Origin: DASUBV01 sp963725175
GTDB taxonomy: Bacteria > Actinomycetota > Actinomycetes > Streptosporangiales > Streptosporangiaceae
Direction of reading: 5' to 3'
Length of the DNA stretch: 64,000 nt
NCBI GenBank assembly: GCA_963725175.1
Contig: CAVRXH010000006.1
Location: 3,410,001 to 3,474,000 of the forward strand
The notes under the pieces were generated by a model that was not told the origin of the DNA, made no database searches, and saw only the letters and a list, made by a program, of their open reading frames with translations. The position numbers and the translations under genes are program-made. Positions 50,835-59,563 of this stretch are shown here, in pieces. How positions within the stretch are numbered: the stretch's first letter is position 1; each line of letters opens with the position of its first letter.

Positions 50835-51587
50835 TCACCTGCCCGCGGTTATCACCACGATCGGCTTGGTCGTGGGCTGTTTCGTGCCGCCCGACGGCTC
50901 CACCGTCACGCCCATCCGGTCCCCCCGGACCAGGCCAGAGGCCAGCAGCGGCAGCGTGCCCGCGTCACCCGACTTCGCCAGCAGGCCCACCGAGGTCGCT
51001 GAGCCGCCCGGGCCCATCACCCAGAGCTGGTAGACCCGCGAGCCCGCCAGGGCCGGCAGGCCGTGCGTGGTGAAGATCAGCTTGTGCAGCCGGGCCGAGA
51101 CGACCACCGTCGCGGTGCCGCCCAGGTTCGTCCGGTCGGTGACGATCCGCGCGTCCGGCGCGTTCAGCACCGCCGCGACCGCGTGCTGCTGCGCCCGCAC
51201 CGTGTCGAGCTGGTCGCGCTGCATGCCGAAGGCGATGCCCAGCGCGATGACCACAGCGGTCGCGACGCTGGCCACAACCACGGCGGGCCGGGGCCGCCGG
51301 CCGCGAGCGGCCCTGGGGTCCGGTGCCGGGCGGGTGTCCACGACCGGCGGGAGCTGCCGGGTCCTGGCCGCCGCGCCGAGCACCGCGACCTTCATCCGTG
51401 GTGGCGGGGTCCTGGCGACCGCCACCGCGAGGCGCGCCGCCGTCTCCTGCAGGCCCCGGACTTCATGACCACACGGCTGGCAACGGTGCAGGTGATGCTC
51501 GAAACGTTCCCGTTCAGGCTCATCGATGGCGTCCAGGGCGTACGCGCCGGTCAGCGTATGCAGGTCGTCGCGGAACAGCCTCACCAC
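50835..51587 (-). CDS. rskA: Anti-sigma factor, RskA type
   Basis: 250 residues. N-terminal zinc-binding anti-sigma domain with 'HHLHRCQPCGHEV' (His-x3-Cys-x2-Cys, residues ~30-42), one membrane helix (AVVVASVATAVVIALGIAFG, ~100-120), and a C-terminal extracytoplasmic RskA domain ('YQLWVMGPGGSATSVGLL'). It should hold SigK inactive at the membrane until released by proteolysis. Its start overlaps the end of the sigma factor gene, so the two are coupled. Confidence 0.88.
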   Translation of the reverse strand: MVRLFRDDLHTLTGAYALDAIDEPERERFEHHLHRCQPCGHEVRGLQETAARLAVAVARTPPPRMKVAVLGAAARTRQLPPVVDTRPAPDPRAARGRRPRPAVVVASVATAVVIALGIAFGMQRDQLDTVRAQQHAVAAVLNAPDARIVTDRTNLGGTATVVVSARLHKLIFTTHGLPALAGSRVYQLWVMGPGGSATSVGLLAKSGDAGTLPLLASGLVRGDRMGVTVEPSGGTKQPTTKPIVVITAGR

Positions 51588-52225
51588 GTCACCCCCATGC
51601 AGTCGCGCATCCGGATCAGCCCGTCCCTGATCCGGGTCTTGATCGTCCCGAGCGCGGCACTGAGCAGGCCGGCGACCTCCCGGTAGGTGTAGCCGCCGTA
51701 GTAGGCGAGGGTCAGCGCCTCCCGCTGGATGTCGGTGAGCGAGTCCAGGCAGCGCCGGACCCGCTCCGCGTCCAGGCTCGCCTCGACCGCCTCGGCGACC
51801 TCGTCAACCGGCGGCTGCACCGACGCGGCGGCCGATTTCTTGTCCCGCAGCACCTCCGCCGACGCTGACCGGACCCGGTCCACGGCCCGCCGGTGCGCGA
51901 TCATCATCACCCAGCTCATCCCGCCGCTCCTGGCCGGATCGAAGCGCGAGGCGCCGCGCCAGACCTCCAGCAGCACTTCCTGGGCGACTTCCTCCGACTG
52001 GGCGGGATCGCGGAGCACCTTGCAGATCAGCCCGTACACCGGGCCGGCCAGCCGGTCGTAAACCACCTCAAACGCATCCTGATCGCCCCGCGCGACGAGC
52101 GCGATCAGCCGGTCGAGGTCGGTATCCCCGCCGCTCCCGTCGTCGCCGAGCCGCGATGCGCGCATATGCGGACTGCTCATACCCCATATTCGGGGCCGGT
52201 CGCGGCCCGGATCGGTCTGCGCCAC
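51581..52225 (-). CDS. sigK: ECF sigma factor, SigK type
   Basis: 214 residues in the longest frame; the ATG at 52180 (MSSPHMRASRLG) is an alternative start. Region 2: 'ALVARGDQDAFEVVYDRLAGPVYGLICKVLRDPAQSEEVAQEVLLEVWR' and 'AHRRAVDRVRS'. Region 4: 'LDSLTDIQREALTLAYYGGYTYREVAGLLSAALGTIKTRIRDGL'. It resembles mycobacterial SigK and is followed by its RskA-type anti-sigma gene, as expected. Regulon unknown. Confidence 0.88.
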   Translation of the reverse strand: MAQTDPGRDRPRIWGMSSPHMRASRLGDDGSGGDTDLDRLIALVARGDQDAFEVVYDRLAGPVYGLICKVLRDPAQSEEVAQEVLLEVWRGASRFDPARSGGMSWVMMIAHRRAVDRVRSASAEVLRDKKSAAASVQPPVDEVAEAVEASLDAERVRRCLDSLTDIQREALTLAYYGGYTYREVAGLLSAALGTIKTRIRDGLIRMRDCMGVTW

Positions 52226-52290
52226 GCCGGATTCCTGGCCGGGTCCCGCACGGGTTACCGTGGTGGCACTGGCGGATCGGAGACAGCCCG

Positions 52291-52545
52291 ATGAAGCTCA
52301 AGCTGGACCTGCACGACATCTACAACCGCGGCCGCGACATCGACAAGGCGCTGCGCGACATCATGGACGAGGCCGCCAGGACCAAGGCCCCGCTCGTCGA
52401 GATCATCCCCGGCAAGGGGTCGGGCCAGCTCAAGAAGCACGTGCTGCGGTTCCTGGAGCAGAAGGACGTCAAGCCGCTCTACCACCGCATCGAGAAGGAC
52501 TCCAAGAACTTCGGCCGCATCTTCGTCCACTTCCGCTGGAAGTAA
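52291..52545 (+). CDS. Small Smr-domain protein
   Basis: 84 residues, essentially only an Smr (MutS2 C-terminal) domain: 'LKLDLHDIYNRGRDIDKALRDIMDEA' with the LDLH motif and 'EIIPGKGSGQLKKHVLRFL' with the GxGxG-like turn. Smr domains bind or nick nucleic acids; the function of the stand-alone form is not settled. The ATG at 52291 follows GGAGA. Transcribed away from sigK. Confidence 0.8.
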   Translation: MKLKLDLHDIYNRGRDIDKALRDIMDEAARTKAPLVEIIPGKGSGQLKKHVLRFLEQKDVKPLYHRIEKDSKNFGRIFVHFRWK

Positions 52546-52696
52546 AACTTGCGGAGCCCTGACCTGCGCCGAGCCTCCCGGCATCCTTGCTGACCTGGGG
52601 ATTCGCTACTCAGCGCTTCTCAACACTTCCGGTCAATTCTCGGCGTCATGCGCATTTCTTGTGCACTGGCACGCGCACACCCAAGCTCACCACGCC

Positions 52697-53233
52697 TCAG
52701 CAAGGCGGGCCGCCGCAATGACCGTGCCATGCACTCGCTCGACCGGTCACCCAGGTACGCGCTGGCCAGCTACCTGGCGGCCGATAAATGACGCGGCGGC
52801 ATGCGCGCGCCGACTTCATCCAGGTTGGCCCAGGATGTCTCCGCCCCTGTGCGTGCCATCCGATCATCTCAGGATTCGTGCACCTACGCTCGCCGTCCGC
52901 GCCGCCGCCGTCGCGGGCGGCGTAGCGCAGCCTCATCTGGTCCGGCTTCACGGTGACGCTGAAGTCCAGGCCGAGTCCTGCTGACAGCCGGGCCAGCATT
53001 GACAGGGATGGCTCGTGGTCGCCGGACTCCAGCCGGGCGATGTGCGGCTGCCGCATCCCCAGCTGCCGCGCCAGCGCAGCCTGCGTCAGGCCGTGATCAA
53101 CCCGGTAGCGGATCACCTTGATCGCCACGTCATTGGCCAGCCGGGTGCGCTCGTGCTCCCGGCGGTAGTCCAGGTCGCGCATGTCCTGCTCGTGGATCTC
53201 CTCCGCGCTGCGCAGCTCGGACAGACTTACCAT
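52697..53233 (-). CDS. XRE-family DNA-binding protein (antitoxin-like)
   Basis: 178 residues. A clear helix-turn-helix is at residues ~48-95: 'YRVDHGLTQAALARQLGMRQPHIARLESGDHEPSLSMLARLSAGLGLDFSVTV', like HigA-type antitoxins. The ATG at 53233 follows AGGGG. The last ~65 residues are Arg/Gly-rich and unlike the family, so the natural end may have been lost. No adjacent RelE/HigB toxin is visible, which makes it an orphan. Confidence 0.7.
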   Translation of the reverse strand: MVSLSELRSAEEIHEQDMRDLDYRREHERTRLANDVAIKVIRYRVDHGLTQAALARQLGMRQPHIARLESGDHEPSLSMLARLSAGLGLDFSVTVKPDQMRLRYAARDGGGADGERRCTNPEMIGWHAQGRRHPGPTWMKSARACRRVIYRPPGSWPARTWVTGRASAWHGHCGGPPC

Positions 53234-53336
53234 GCCGCTCACCCCTCTTCCAGTTCCGCGAGCCGCTCAAGCGCCCGCTAGCAGGCCCGGCTGAACCCCC
53301 CGCGGGCGCGACACTGGTCGGAACTGTTACCGCGGG

Positions 53337-53855
53337 TCACCACTTCGCATGTCCAGTTCCGGTGGAAGTAGCTCCGCCGAGCACGAACCGGGCTCGCTCG
53401 AGGCGAAGCATCTCGAAGGGCGTCATGAACTTCACGCCCAGCTCGATGCAGGCGTTAGGGATCTTGATTCGCCGGATCCCGTCGGAAACCCGCTCGTGCG
53501 TGACCACGACATGCTGATGCGCGTGCGCATGAGCAACCAGGTAAACGTCCGCGACCTGCAGGAAGGTGCTCACGGCGGCGGCTGTGAAGGCACCGCTGCT
53601 GGCCCATCGGCTCACGGCCTGGAGGCTCGGCACGACGGCTGTGTCAGGCGGGGGGAACAGGCCCGGCCGGGCAGCTGCCCAGTCCGCCAGGTCGTCCGCC
53701 CCGGCCCGTAGCTCATCGCCAACTTTCTCGATGCTGTAGACGCTGCCAGCTGCATGCGCGGAATCGAGCCAGTCCCAGAACGCCGGACAGAAATCGAATG
53801 AGTAGTGGAGGTTCTTCGCCTGGATGAAGACGTTGGCGTCCAGCAGGTAGGCCAT
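53337..53855 (-). CDS. DUF4411 PIN-like protein (putative toxin)
   Basis: 172 residues. The start 'YLLDANVFIQAKNLHYSFDFCPAFWDWL' with the PIN-type Asp is characteristic of DUF4411; later acidic residues (VADVYLVAHAHAH, VTHERV) fit the PIN active site. PIN proteins are RNases and commonly toxins. Its ATG overlaps the TGA of the XRE-ImmA/IrrE gene (TGATG), a pairing well known for DUF4411, so it is probably the toxin of a TA-like pair. Confidence 0.8.
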   Translation of the reverse strand: MAYLLDANVFIQAKNLHYSFDFCPAFWDWLDSAHAAGSVYSIEKVGDELRAGADDLADWAAARPGLFPPPDTAVVPSLQAVSRWASSGAFTAAAVSTFLQVADVYLVAHAHAHQHVVVTHERVSDGIRRIKIPNACIELGVKFMTPFEMLRLERARFVLGGATSTGTGHAKW

Positions 53856-55004
53856 CAGACGATCCCGAACCGGCTGGCCAGCTCATTCAGGGTCGATATC
53901 TTGCTGAAGCCCAGCATCTGCAGGGCATCGCTGTACAGGGTCTGGCCTTCCAGGGTGCTGGTGATGATTGCCCGGGCGAACCGCTTGCTGGTCCGCACTG
54001 GCTGCGTGTTGTAGAAGTTGCCGCCGCCCGGCCTCGGCGCCAGCGACCGGACCCTGGCCAACTCGGACTCGTAGGCATCCCAGAACCGCCCGGGTTCGAG
54101 ATACCCGGCCTCACGCAGGCACCTGAGCACGACAAGCGTGCTGACCTTGAAAATCCGGGCCAGCCGGTCGAGCTCCACCAGTGAGTTCCGTCGCGGGGCG
54201 GAAGTCACGCCGCAGCTCATCCAGGGGCACAAGCAGTTCAGCCGCGACCTGGTTACACCATTGCTCTGTGCCGGCTTGCTGCGCCGGGATATCGCTGGGG
54301 GCCGCGTCATCGAGCGCGGACTGCCCGAGCCAGACGTGCACGAGCTCATGCGCCAAGGTGAAGATCTGCGCGGCCGTGGTGCTCGCCCCGTTGATGAAGA
54401 CCACGGGCGCGTAGCCGTCCGCCAGCGCGAACCCGAGGAACTCGGCTGGGTCGAGCGGGCGGTGAGTGTTACTGCCCACTACACCGCTGACCATGACCAG
54501 GATGCCGAGATCCTCGGCCTGGTCGGTTAGCCGGCGGAACGACTCGCTCCAGGTGGGCCCACGCTGGCCGACGCCGAAGTTCAGGCGCTCCCGCATGGTC
54601 GTGGCGGCAACGGTCACCTCGGACGAGGCCGACAAGGCCCCGGCAATGTCCAGCGGGCCGTCCTCGTTGGCCCGCGCGTAATCGCGGTACCACTCCTGCC
54701 GCTGCTCTGCCTGGAAGATGGTGTCCAGCAGGTCGGGGGAGGGCTGCCGGATATGCACATCGCGCCTCGTCCGGAAGTCCGGGAGCGGCATGGCGATCTC
54801 AGGCGGCTCGGGGAGGAAGAAGTAACCGACCGGCGTACGAGTAGCGGCGGCGAATCGCTCTAGCTGCTTGAGCGTCGGCGACCCCGCACCGCTTTCCCAG
54901 TCCACAAGCCGGGGAAAGCGCCGGGCAAGGTCACCAGCAGAGAGGCCGGAGCGCCTGCGCGCCCAGGCCAGCAGCGGCGCCGCTACCTCGACTCGCACGA
55001 CCAC
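53855..55004 (-). CDS. XRE-ImmA/IrrE metallopeptidase regulator (frameshift)
   Basis: About 383 residues after repair. An N-terminal XRE domain ('LLAWARRRSGLSAGDLARRFP', 'LKQLERFAAATRTPVGYFFLPEPP') is followed by an ImmA/IrrE domain with the zinc motif HExxH ('IFTLAHELVHVWLG', residues ~215). The frame breaks at about 54180-54186; restoring two bases gives 'ATELSLVELDRLARIFKVS' and continues to the stop at 53855 ('LNELASRFGIV'). It probably acts as antitoxin or repressor for the coupled DUF4411 gene. An operator-like palindrome lies 57 bp upstream of its GTG start. Confidence 0.8.
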
Positions 55005-55060
55005 AGTTCCTCATTGTCGTCCATCTGCCCTAGGTGAGCCCAGTCCCGCATGCCTGAAGA

Positions 55061-55077
55061 ATAGCTCTATAAGCTAT
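55061..55077. promoter_or_regulatory. Palindrome ATAGCT-CTATA-AGCTAT upstream of the ImmA/IrrE gene
   Basis: A perfect 6-5-6 inverted repeat that contains TATA-like -10 material, placed 57 bp upstream of the XRE-ImmA start. It is a good candidate for an autoregulatory operator of the XRE protein. Confidence 0.45.
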
Positions 55078-55098
55078 GCGGTGCTCCTGATCCGCGCC

Positions 55099-55278
55099 TT
55101 ACGTCCAGTAGATGCGGGCGGGGCGGCGCGGACCTTGGGCGGGGTGCGGGGCGGGGCCGCGGCGGCCGGTGAGGCGGTCGGCTAGGGCCTGGCCGCCGCG
55201 GGCCAGGCGGGTCGGGCGGCGGTGCCGGGGGCCGGGGCCGGCGACGGGCCACGGCTGGCCGGGCTCAGCGGGGAACAT
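55099..55278 (-). CDS. Small Arg/Pro-rich hypothetical protein
   Basis: 59 residues, MFPAEPGQPWPVAGP..., rich in Arg and Pro and ending ARIYWT. The main support is a near-perfect ribosome site (GAGGAG, 6 nt before the ATG at 55278). No family was recognised. Coding bias cannot be judged at this length. The remaining part of the 55005-55520 gap holds no other gene. Confidence 0.4.
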   Translation of the reverse strand: MFPAEPGQPWPVAGPGPRHRRPTRLARGGQALADRLTGRRGPAPHPAQGPRRPARIYWT

Positions 55279-55520
55279 GGTTATCTCCTCATGAGCCGCC
55301 CAGGACAGTCCCATCACGATCCCCCCTTTCGCCCGTATCTTCGCTGGTCAGGTCATGATCAGTACCCCGTCGGGAATGGTTCCAGGTCGCCGGGCGGGTG
55401 TCTAGCAGAACGCGGTCAGCGGGGCGGCGTGTTGCCTGCGGCCGGCCGTCCGGCCGGCTCCGCGGGACCCGGTGGCGCAATGTCACGGCGAGTGCGTCCC
55501 GTGGGGCGATCTATGCCAGT

Positions 55521-55916
55521 ATGACCCGCATGAAGCACCTGCTACGAGTGGTCGTCGCCGCCGTCGCGCTCGGCGTCGCCACGGCCGTTGTGCCCGGTAT
55601 CGAACTGCGGGCGGGCAGCACGGTCTCGAAGATCCTCACGCTGATCGTCGTGGCGCTGATCGTCGGCATCGTGAATGCGATTATCAAGCCGGTCGTCAAG
55701 ACGATCGGCTGCGTCTTCTACATCCTGACGCTCGGCCTGATCGGGCTGGTCGTCAACGGCCTGCTGCTCTGGCTGAGCAGCTGGGTGGCTGGCAAGCTGA
55801 CGCTGCCGTTCCACATCACGGGGTTCTGGCCGGCGTTCTGGGGCGCGATCATCATCGGCGTCGTGGGCTGGATCCTGAACCTGGTCCTGCACGACAAGAG
55901 CGACAGCAAGAGCTGA
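55521..55916 (+). CDS. Phage-holin-family (YvlD/DUF360-like) small membrane protein
   Basis: 131 residues with four hydrophobic segments: 'LLRVVVAAVALGVATAVVPGI', 'ILTLIVVALIVGIVNAIIKPVVKTI', 'FYILTLGLIGLVVNGLLLWL' and 'FWPAFWGAIIIGVVGWILNLVL'. The 'NAIIKPVVK...LPFHITGFWPAFWGAII' pattern is diagnostic of the family called phage holin family 4 in annotations, although members are ordinary chromosomal genes and no phage context exists here. ATG at 55521 or 55530. Confidence 0.8.
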   Translation: MTRMKHLLRVVVAAVALGVATAVVPGIELRAGSTVSKILTLIVVALIVGIVNAIIKPVVKTIGCVFYILTLGLIGLVVNGLLLWLSSWVAGKLTLPFHITGFWPAFWGAIIIGVVGWILNLVLHDKSDSKS

Positions 55917-55989
55917 CCACCTGGCCAGCGCCCGCGAGCCCGGAGCCGGGCTCTGGCTCGCGAGGCTGGCCGGGCTCTACGCTCGGGCA

Positions 55990-58115
55990 ATGACCCGACT
56001 CATCCGGCACGGCGCGGGACGGCTGGCGGGCGGCGTGACGGTGGTCGCGGCGCTGGCGGCGGCATGCGGCATGGCCGTCACGGCGGTCCCGGCGGCTGCG
56101 CAGGCCAGCAGTCCTGGCCGGGCACGGCCGGCGGCAGTCGGACGGCCAGCGGCAGCCGGACGGCCAGCCGGGCTGGCCAGGACGGCGCACGGGCTGCGGC
56201 TCGGCAGCGTCGCGGTGCACAAATGCGCGAAGCACGGTCGCGCGCTGTGCGGCGGCATCAAGGCGCCGCTTGACTACTCCTCGGCGGCCAGCCCGCGCAT
56301 CCACATCGGCTTCCGCTGGATTCCTGCCTCGGGACCTGGCCGCGCCGCCGGCACGATCCTGGCGGTGGAGGGCGGTCCTGGCTACTCCTCGACGGGCTCG
56401 GAATCGCTTTACGTCGCGATGGCGGGACCGCTGCTGCGGACCCGCAACCTGCTGCTGGTGAACCTGCGCGGCACCGGCAACTCCACGCCGGTGAAGTGCA
56501 CGGCCCTGGAGCACGCGGGCCCGCACCAGTACGGCCCGCGTTTCAACCGGCTGGTGGCGGCCTGCGGCGCGCAGCTCAATCACACCTGGCATTACCGGGG
56601 CGGCGGCTGGGTGCACGCCTCGGACCTGTTCAACACGGCCTACTCGGCCAGGGACGTGGCGCGGGTGCTGACGGCGCTGCGCACCGGCCGCGCGGACCTC
56701 TACGGGGACTCCTACGGAAGCTGGTTCGCCCAGGTCTTCGCCTCCCGCTACCCGGGCCTGCTGCGCTCGGTAACGCTCGACTCGACCTACCAGGTCCTGG
56801 GCCTTGACCCGTGGTACACCACGACGGTGGTGACCGCGCGGCGGGCGTTCGACCAGGCGTGCGCGCGGTGGGCGGCGTGCCGGGCGGCGGCGCGCGGGCC
56901 GGCCTGGCGGCGGATCTCGGCGCTGACGGCGCGGCTGGCCAGGTCTCCGGTCACGGGCATGTCGACGACGGACAACGGGGTGCCGGGCCGGGTCACCGTC
57001 ACCGTGGAGACGCTGGTCAACCTGGTGAACAACGCCGGCTTCGACCCGGTGGTGTACCGCGACCTGGACGCCGCTGGGCGGGCGCTGCTCCGCGACCGTG
57101 ACCCGGCGCCGCTGCTCCGCCTGGCCGCGCTTTCTGTGGGCTACGACGACACCAACGAGCCGCTTGACGGGTACAGCGACGGGCTCTACTTCGCGGTCGC
57201 GTGCACCGACTACGTCCAGCTGTTCAGCCGCGACGCGCCGCCCGCCGTCCGGGCCCGGCAGTACGCCGCCGCGCTGCGCCGCGAGCCCCGGCGGACGTTC
57301 GCCCCGTTCAGCGTGACCCAGTGGACGAACCTGGACCAGTACACCGAGGCCTACAGCGCCTGCCTGGACTGGCCGGCGCCGGTGCACCACATCGCGCCGA
57401 TTACCCAGAGGCCGCCGCTGGTGCCGGCCCGGCTGCCGGTGCTGATCCTGTCCGGCACACTGGACTCGCTGACGCCGAAGCTCGACGGCGCGACGCTGGT
57501 GGCGCGCCAGCTGGGCCGGTCGGCGCGGCTGGTCACGGTGGCCAACCTGACGCACGTCACCGCGCAGGACGGCGACAACGTCGTGCGCGCTGTCGGTGTA
57601 CCAGCGGTTCATCGAGAGCCCCGGTCAGCTCGCCACGGAGAACACCTCCTGCGCGCCCAGGGTCGCTCCGGTGCATACGGTCGGGAATTACCCGGAACGG
57701 CTGCGTGGGCTGACTCCCGCGCGGGCCGCGCGGGGCAACAGGGCTGGCCGCACCGCGCTGCGCGCGGTGACCGCGGCCCTGGCCAGCGTGGGAGACGAGA
57801 TCAGCCAGGTGGCCGCTGCTCAGCGGGAACGTGGACCGCGGCCTGCGCGGCGGCCGGGTGCGGTACTCGGGCGGGACCGTGCTGCGCATCCGGCTGGCCG
57901 GCGCGCGCTGGGTCACCGACGCGGCGGCCACCGGCACGGCGTGGTGGAACCAGGCCACCGGGAGGGTGACGGCCCGGCTGACGGTCACGCTGCCCGGCGG
58001 CGGGACGGTGCGGCTGACCGCCAGGTGGCGGGTGTATGCCGAGCCCGGCCAGGTCGCGGTGATCAGCGGCACGGCGGGCCGGGCGCACCTGGCGGCCACC
58101 GCCCCGGCGCCCTGA
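55990..58115 (+). CDS. Secreted S33-type alpha/beta-hydrolase (tripeptidyl-aminopeptidase-like), two frameshifts
   Basis: About 709 residues after repair. Signal peptide at residues 1-38 (TVVAALAAACGMAVTAVPAAAQA). Catalytic triad: Ser in 'DLYGDSYGSWFAQVFA', Asp in 'LSGTLDSLTPKLDG', His in 'NLTHVTAQDG'; oxyanion region 'AVEGGPGYSSTGS'. The frame breaks at about 57583-57590 and again at 57811-57816; restoring a GC dinucleotide at each gives 'DNVVRALSVYQRFIESPGQLA' and 'QVAALLSGNVDRGLRGGRVRYSGG'. The C-terminal ~95 residues form an extra beta-rich domain. It probably releases peptides from protein outside the cell. Confidence 0.8.
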
Positions 58116-58247
58116 CCCGGAACCGTGGCCTCGCGCCCAGGTCCAGGACCCCGGCCCGCCGCCGGTCCGGCCGCGCTCGCCGCGTGGCGGGACGCCGCAC
58201 TGGCCGCCGGGCTCTAGGGTGACCTCGGTGGCGTGACGGAGGTGGCG

Positions 58248-59450
58248 ATGCGGGCGGGCGGGCCGTGGACGGTGCTTGACCTGTTCTCCGGCGCCGGCGG
58301 CATGAGCTTCGGCTTCCACGCCCACCCGGCGTTCCGCGTGGTCGGCGCGGTCGACGCGCAGGTCGGCAAGCCGAGCGCCGGGCCAGGCACGCTGGGCTGC
58401 AACCTGAGCTACCAGGCGAACATCGGCGTCCGGCCGGTCGAGGCCGACCTGGCCAGCACCGATCCGGCGGCGGTCTGCGACGCGCTGCGCCTGGCACCGG
58501 GCGAGCCGACGGTGCTGGCGGCCTGCCCGCCGTGTACCGGGTTCACCAGGACGGTGGCGAGCAACCATCTGCGCGATGACCGCCGCAACAGCCTGGTCCG
58601 TCAGGTCAGCAAGTACATCGAGCTGCTCAGGCCGCAGGTCGTGGTCCTGGAGAATGCCCGCGAGCTGGTGATGGGCCGGTTCTCCGGGCACCTGGCCGGG
58701 CTGCTGGCCGACCTGGACGCGCTGGGCTACGACGCCACCGCGCAGACCCACCTGCTGGACGCCTTCGGCCTGCCGCAGCGCAGGGAGCGCGCGCTGCTGA
58801 TCGCGGCGCGGCGGCCGCTGCCCCTACATGACCTGCGCGAGGCGTGGTCGGGCTGGCGGGTCAGCCCGAAGGCGACGCATGTCCGGCGGGCCATCTGGGA
58901 GCTGCCGCCGGTGCCGGCCGGCGTCGCTGACCGCCGCGACGGCCTGCACGTGGCGCCGGCGCTGCGCACCGAGGCCAACCGGCGGCGGCTTGCCGCGATC
59001 CCGCACGACGGCGGCGGCTGGGCCGACCTGATCGGCCGCCCGGACGCCGCGACGCTGCTCACCCCGGCGATGCGCCGCCGGGCGACCGCCGGCGACCTGG
59101 GCAGTCACCCGGATGTATACGGGCGGCTGTGGTGGGACCGGCCGGCGGTGACGGTCAAGCGCGAGTGCTGCCACATCGGCAACGGCCGGTACGTCCACCC
59201 GGAGCAGGACCGGCTGTGCACCGTCAGGGAGATGGCGATCCTGCAGGGCTTCCCGCGCGGCTACCGGTTCACCGGGTCACTGGCGAACATGTACCGGCAC
59301 ATCGGCGACGCGGTGCCGCCGCTGGTCAGCTACCAGCTCGCGGCGGTCTGCGCCTGGACGCTGGGCAGCCAGCGGCCAGCGCCTGCCGGGCTGATCCTGC
59401 CCGGCTGCCACCTGAGCGAGACCGACCTGGAGCCGGTGCCGGCTGGCTGA
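58248..59450 (+). CDS. DNA (cytosine-5)-methyltransferase, Dcm family
   Basis: 400 residues from the ATG at 58248, chosen because GGAGG lies 5 nt upstream (GTG at 58233 is also open). Motif I 'VLDLFSGAGGMSFGF', motif IV 'AACPPCTGFT' with the catalytic Cys, motif VI 'VVLENAREL', motif VIII 'LPQRRERALLIAAR', and motif X-like 'IGDAVPPLVSYQLA' are all present. The target-recognition region (~200-320) is not assignable. No restriction enzyme is adjacent; the next gene is a STAND-NTPase/TPR protein. It could be an orphan methylase or part of an uncharacterised defence or regulatory pair. Confidence 0.88.
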   Translation: MRAGGPWTVLDLFSGAGGMSFGFHAHPAFRVVGAVDAQVGKPSAGPGTLGCNLSYQANIGVRPVEADLASTDPAAVCDALRLAPGEPTVLAACPPCTGFTRTVASNHLRDDRRNSLVRQVSKYIELLRPQVVVLENARELVMGRFSGHLAGLLADLDALGYDATAQTHLLDAFGLPQRRERALLIAARRPLPLHDLREAWSGWRVSPKATHVRRAIWELPPVPAGVADRRDGLHVAPALRTEANRRRLAAIPHDGGGWADLIGRPDAATLLTPAMRRRATAGDLGSHPDVYGRLWWDRPAVTVKRECCHIGNGRYVHPEQDRLCTVREMAILQGFPRGYRFTGSLANMYRHIGDAVPPLVSYQLAAVCAWTLGSQRPAPAGLILPGCHLSETDLEPVPAG

Positions 59451-59563
59451 GGCCGGCCCGCTCCGCAGGTAACGAAAGGGCGTCGGCAACCATCGTGTTC
59501 GTCCGAATGCCGCCCGCAAGTCGCCGTAAGCTGGGATCTCCAGAACAGCGGGAGACTGCGGAG

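Noticed and set aside
55521..55916. Prophage signal from the 'phage holin family' protein
   Set aside because: The family is widespread on chromosomes and no other phage genes are nearby.
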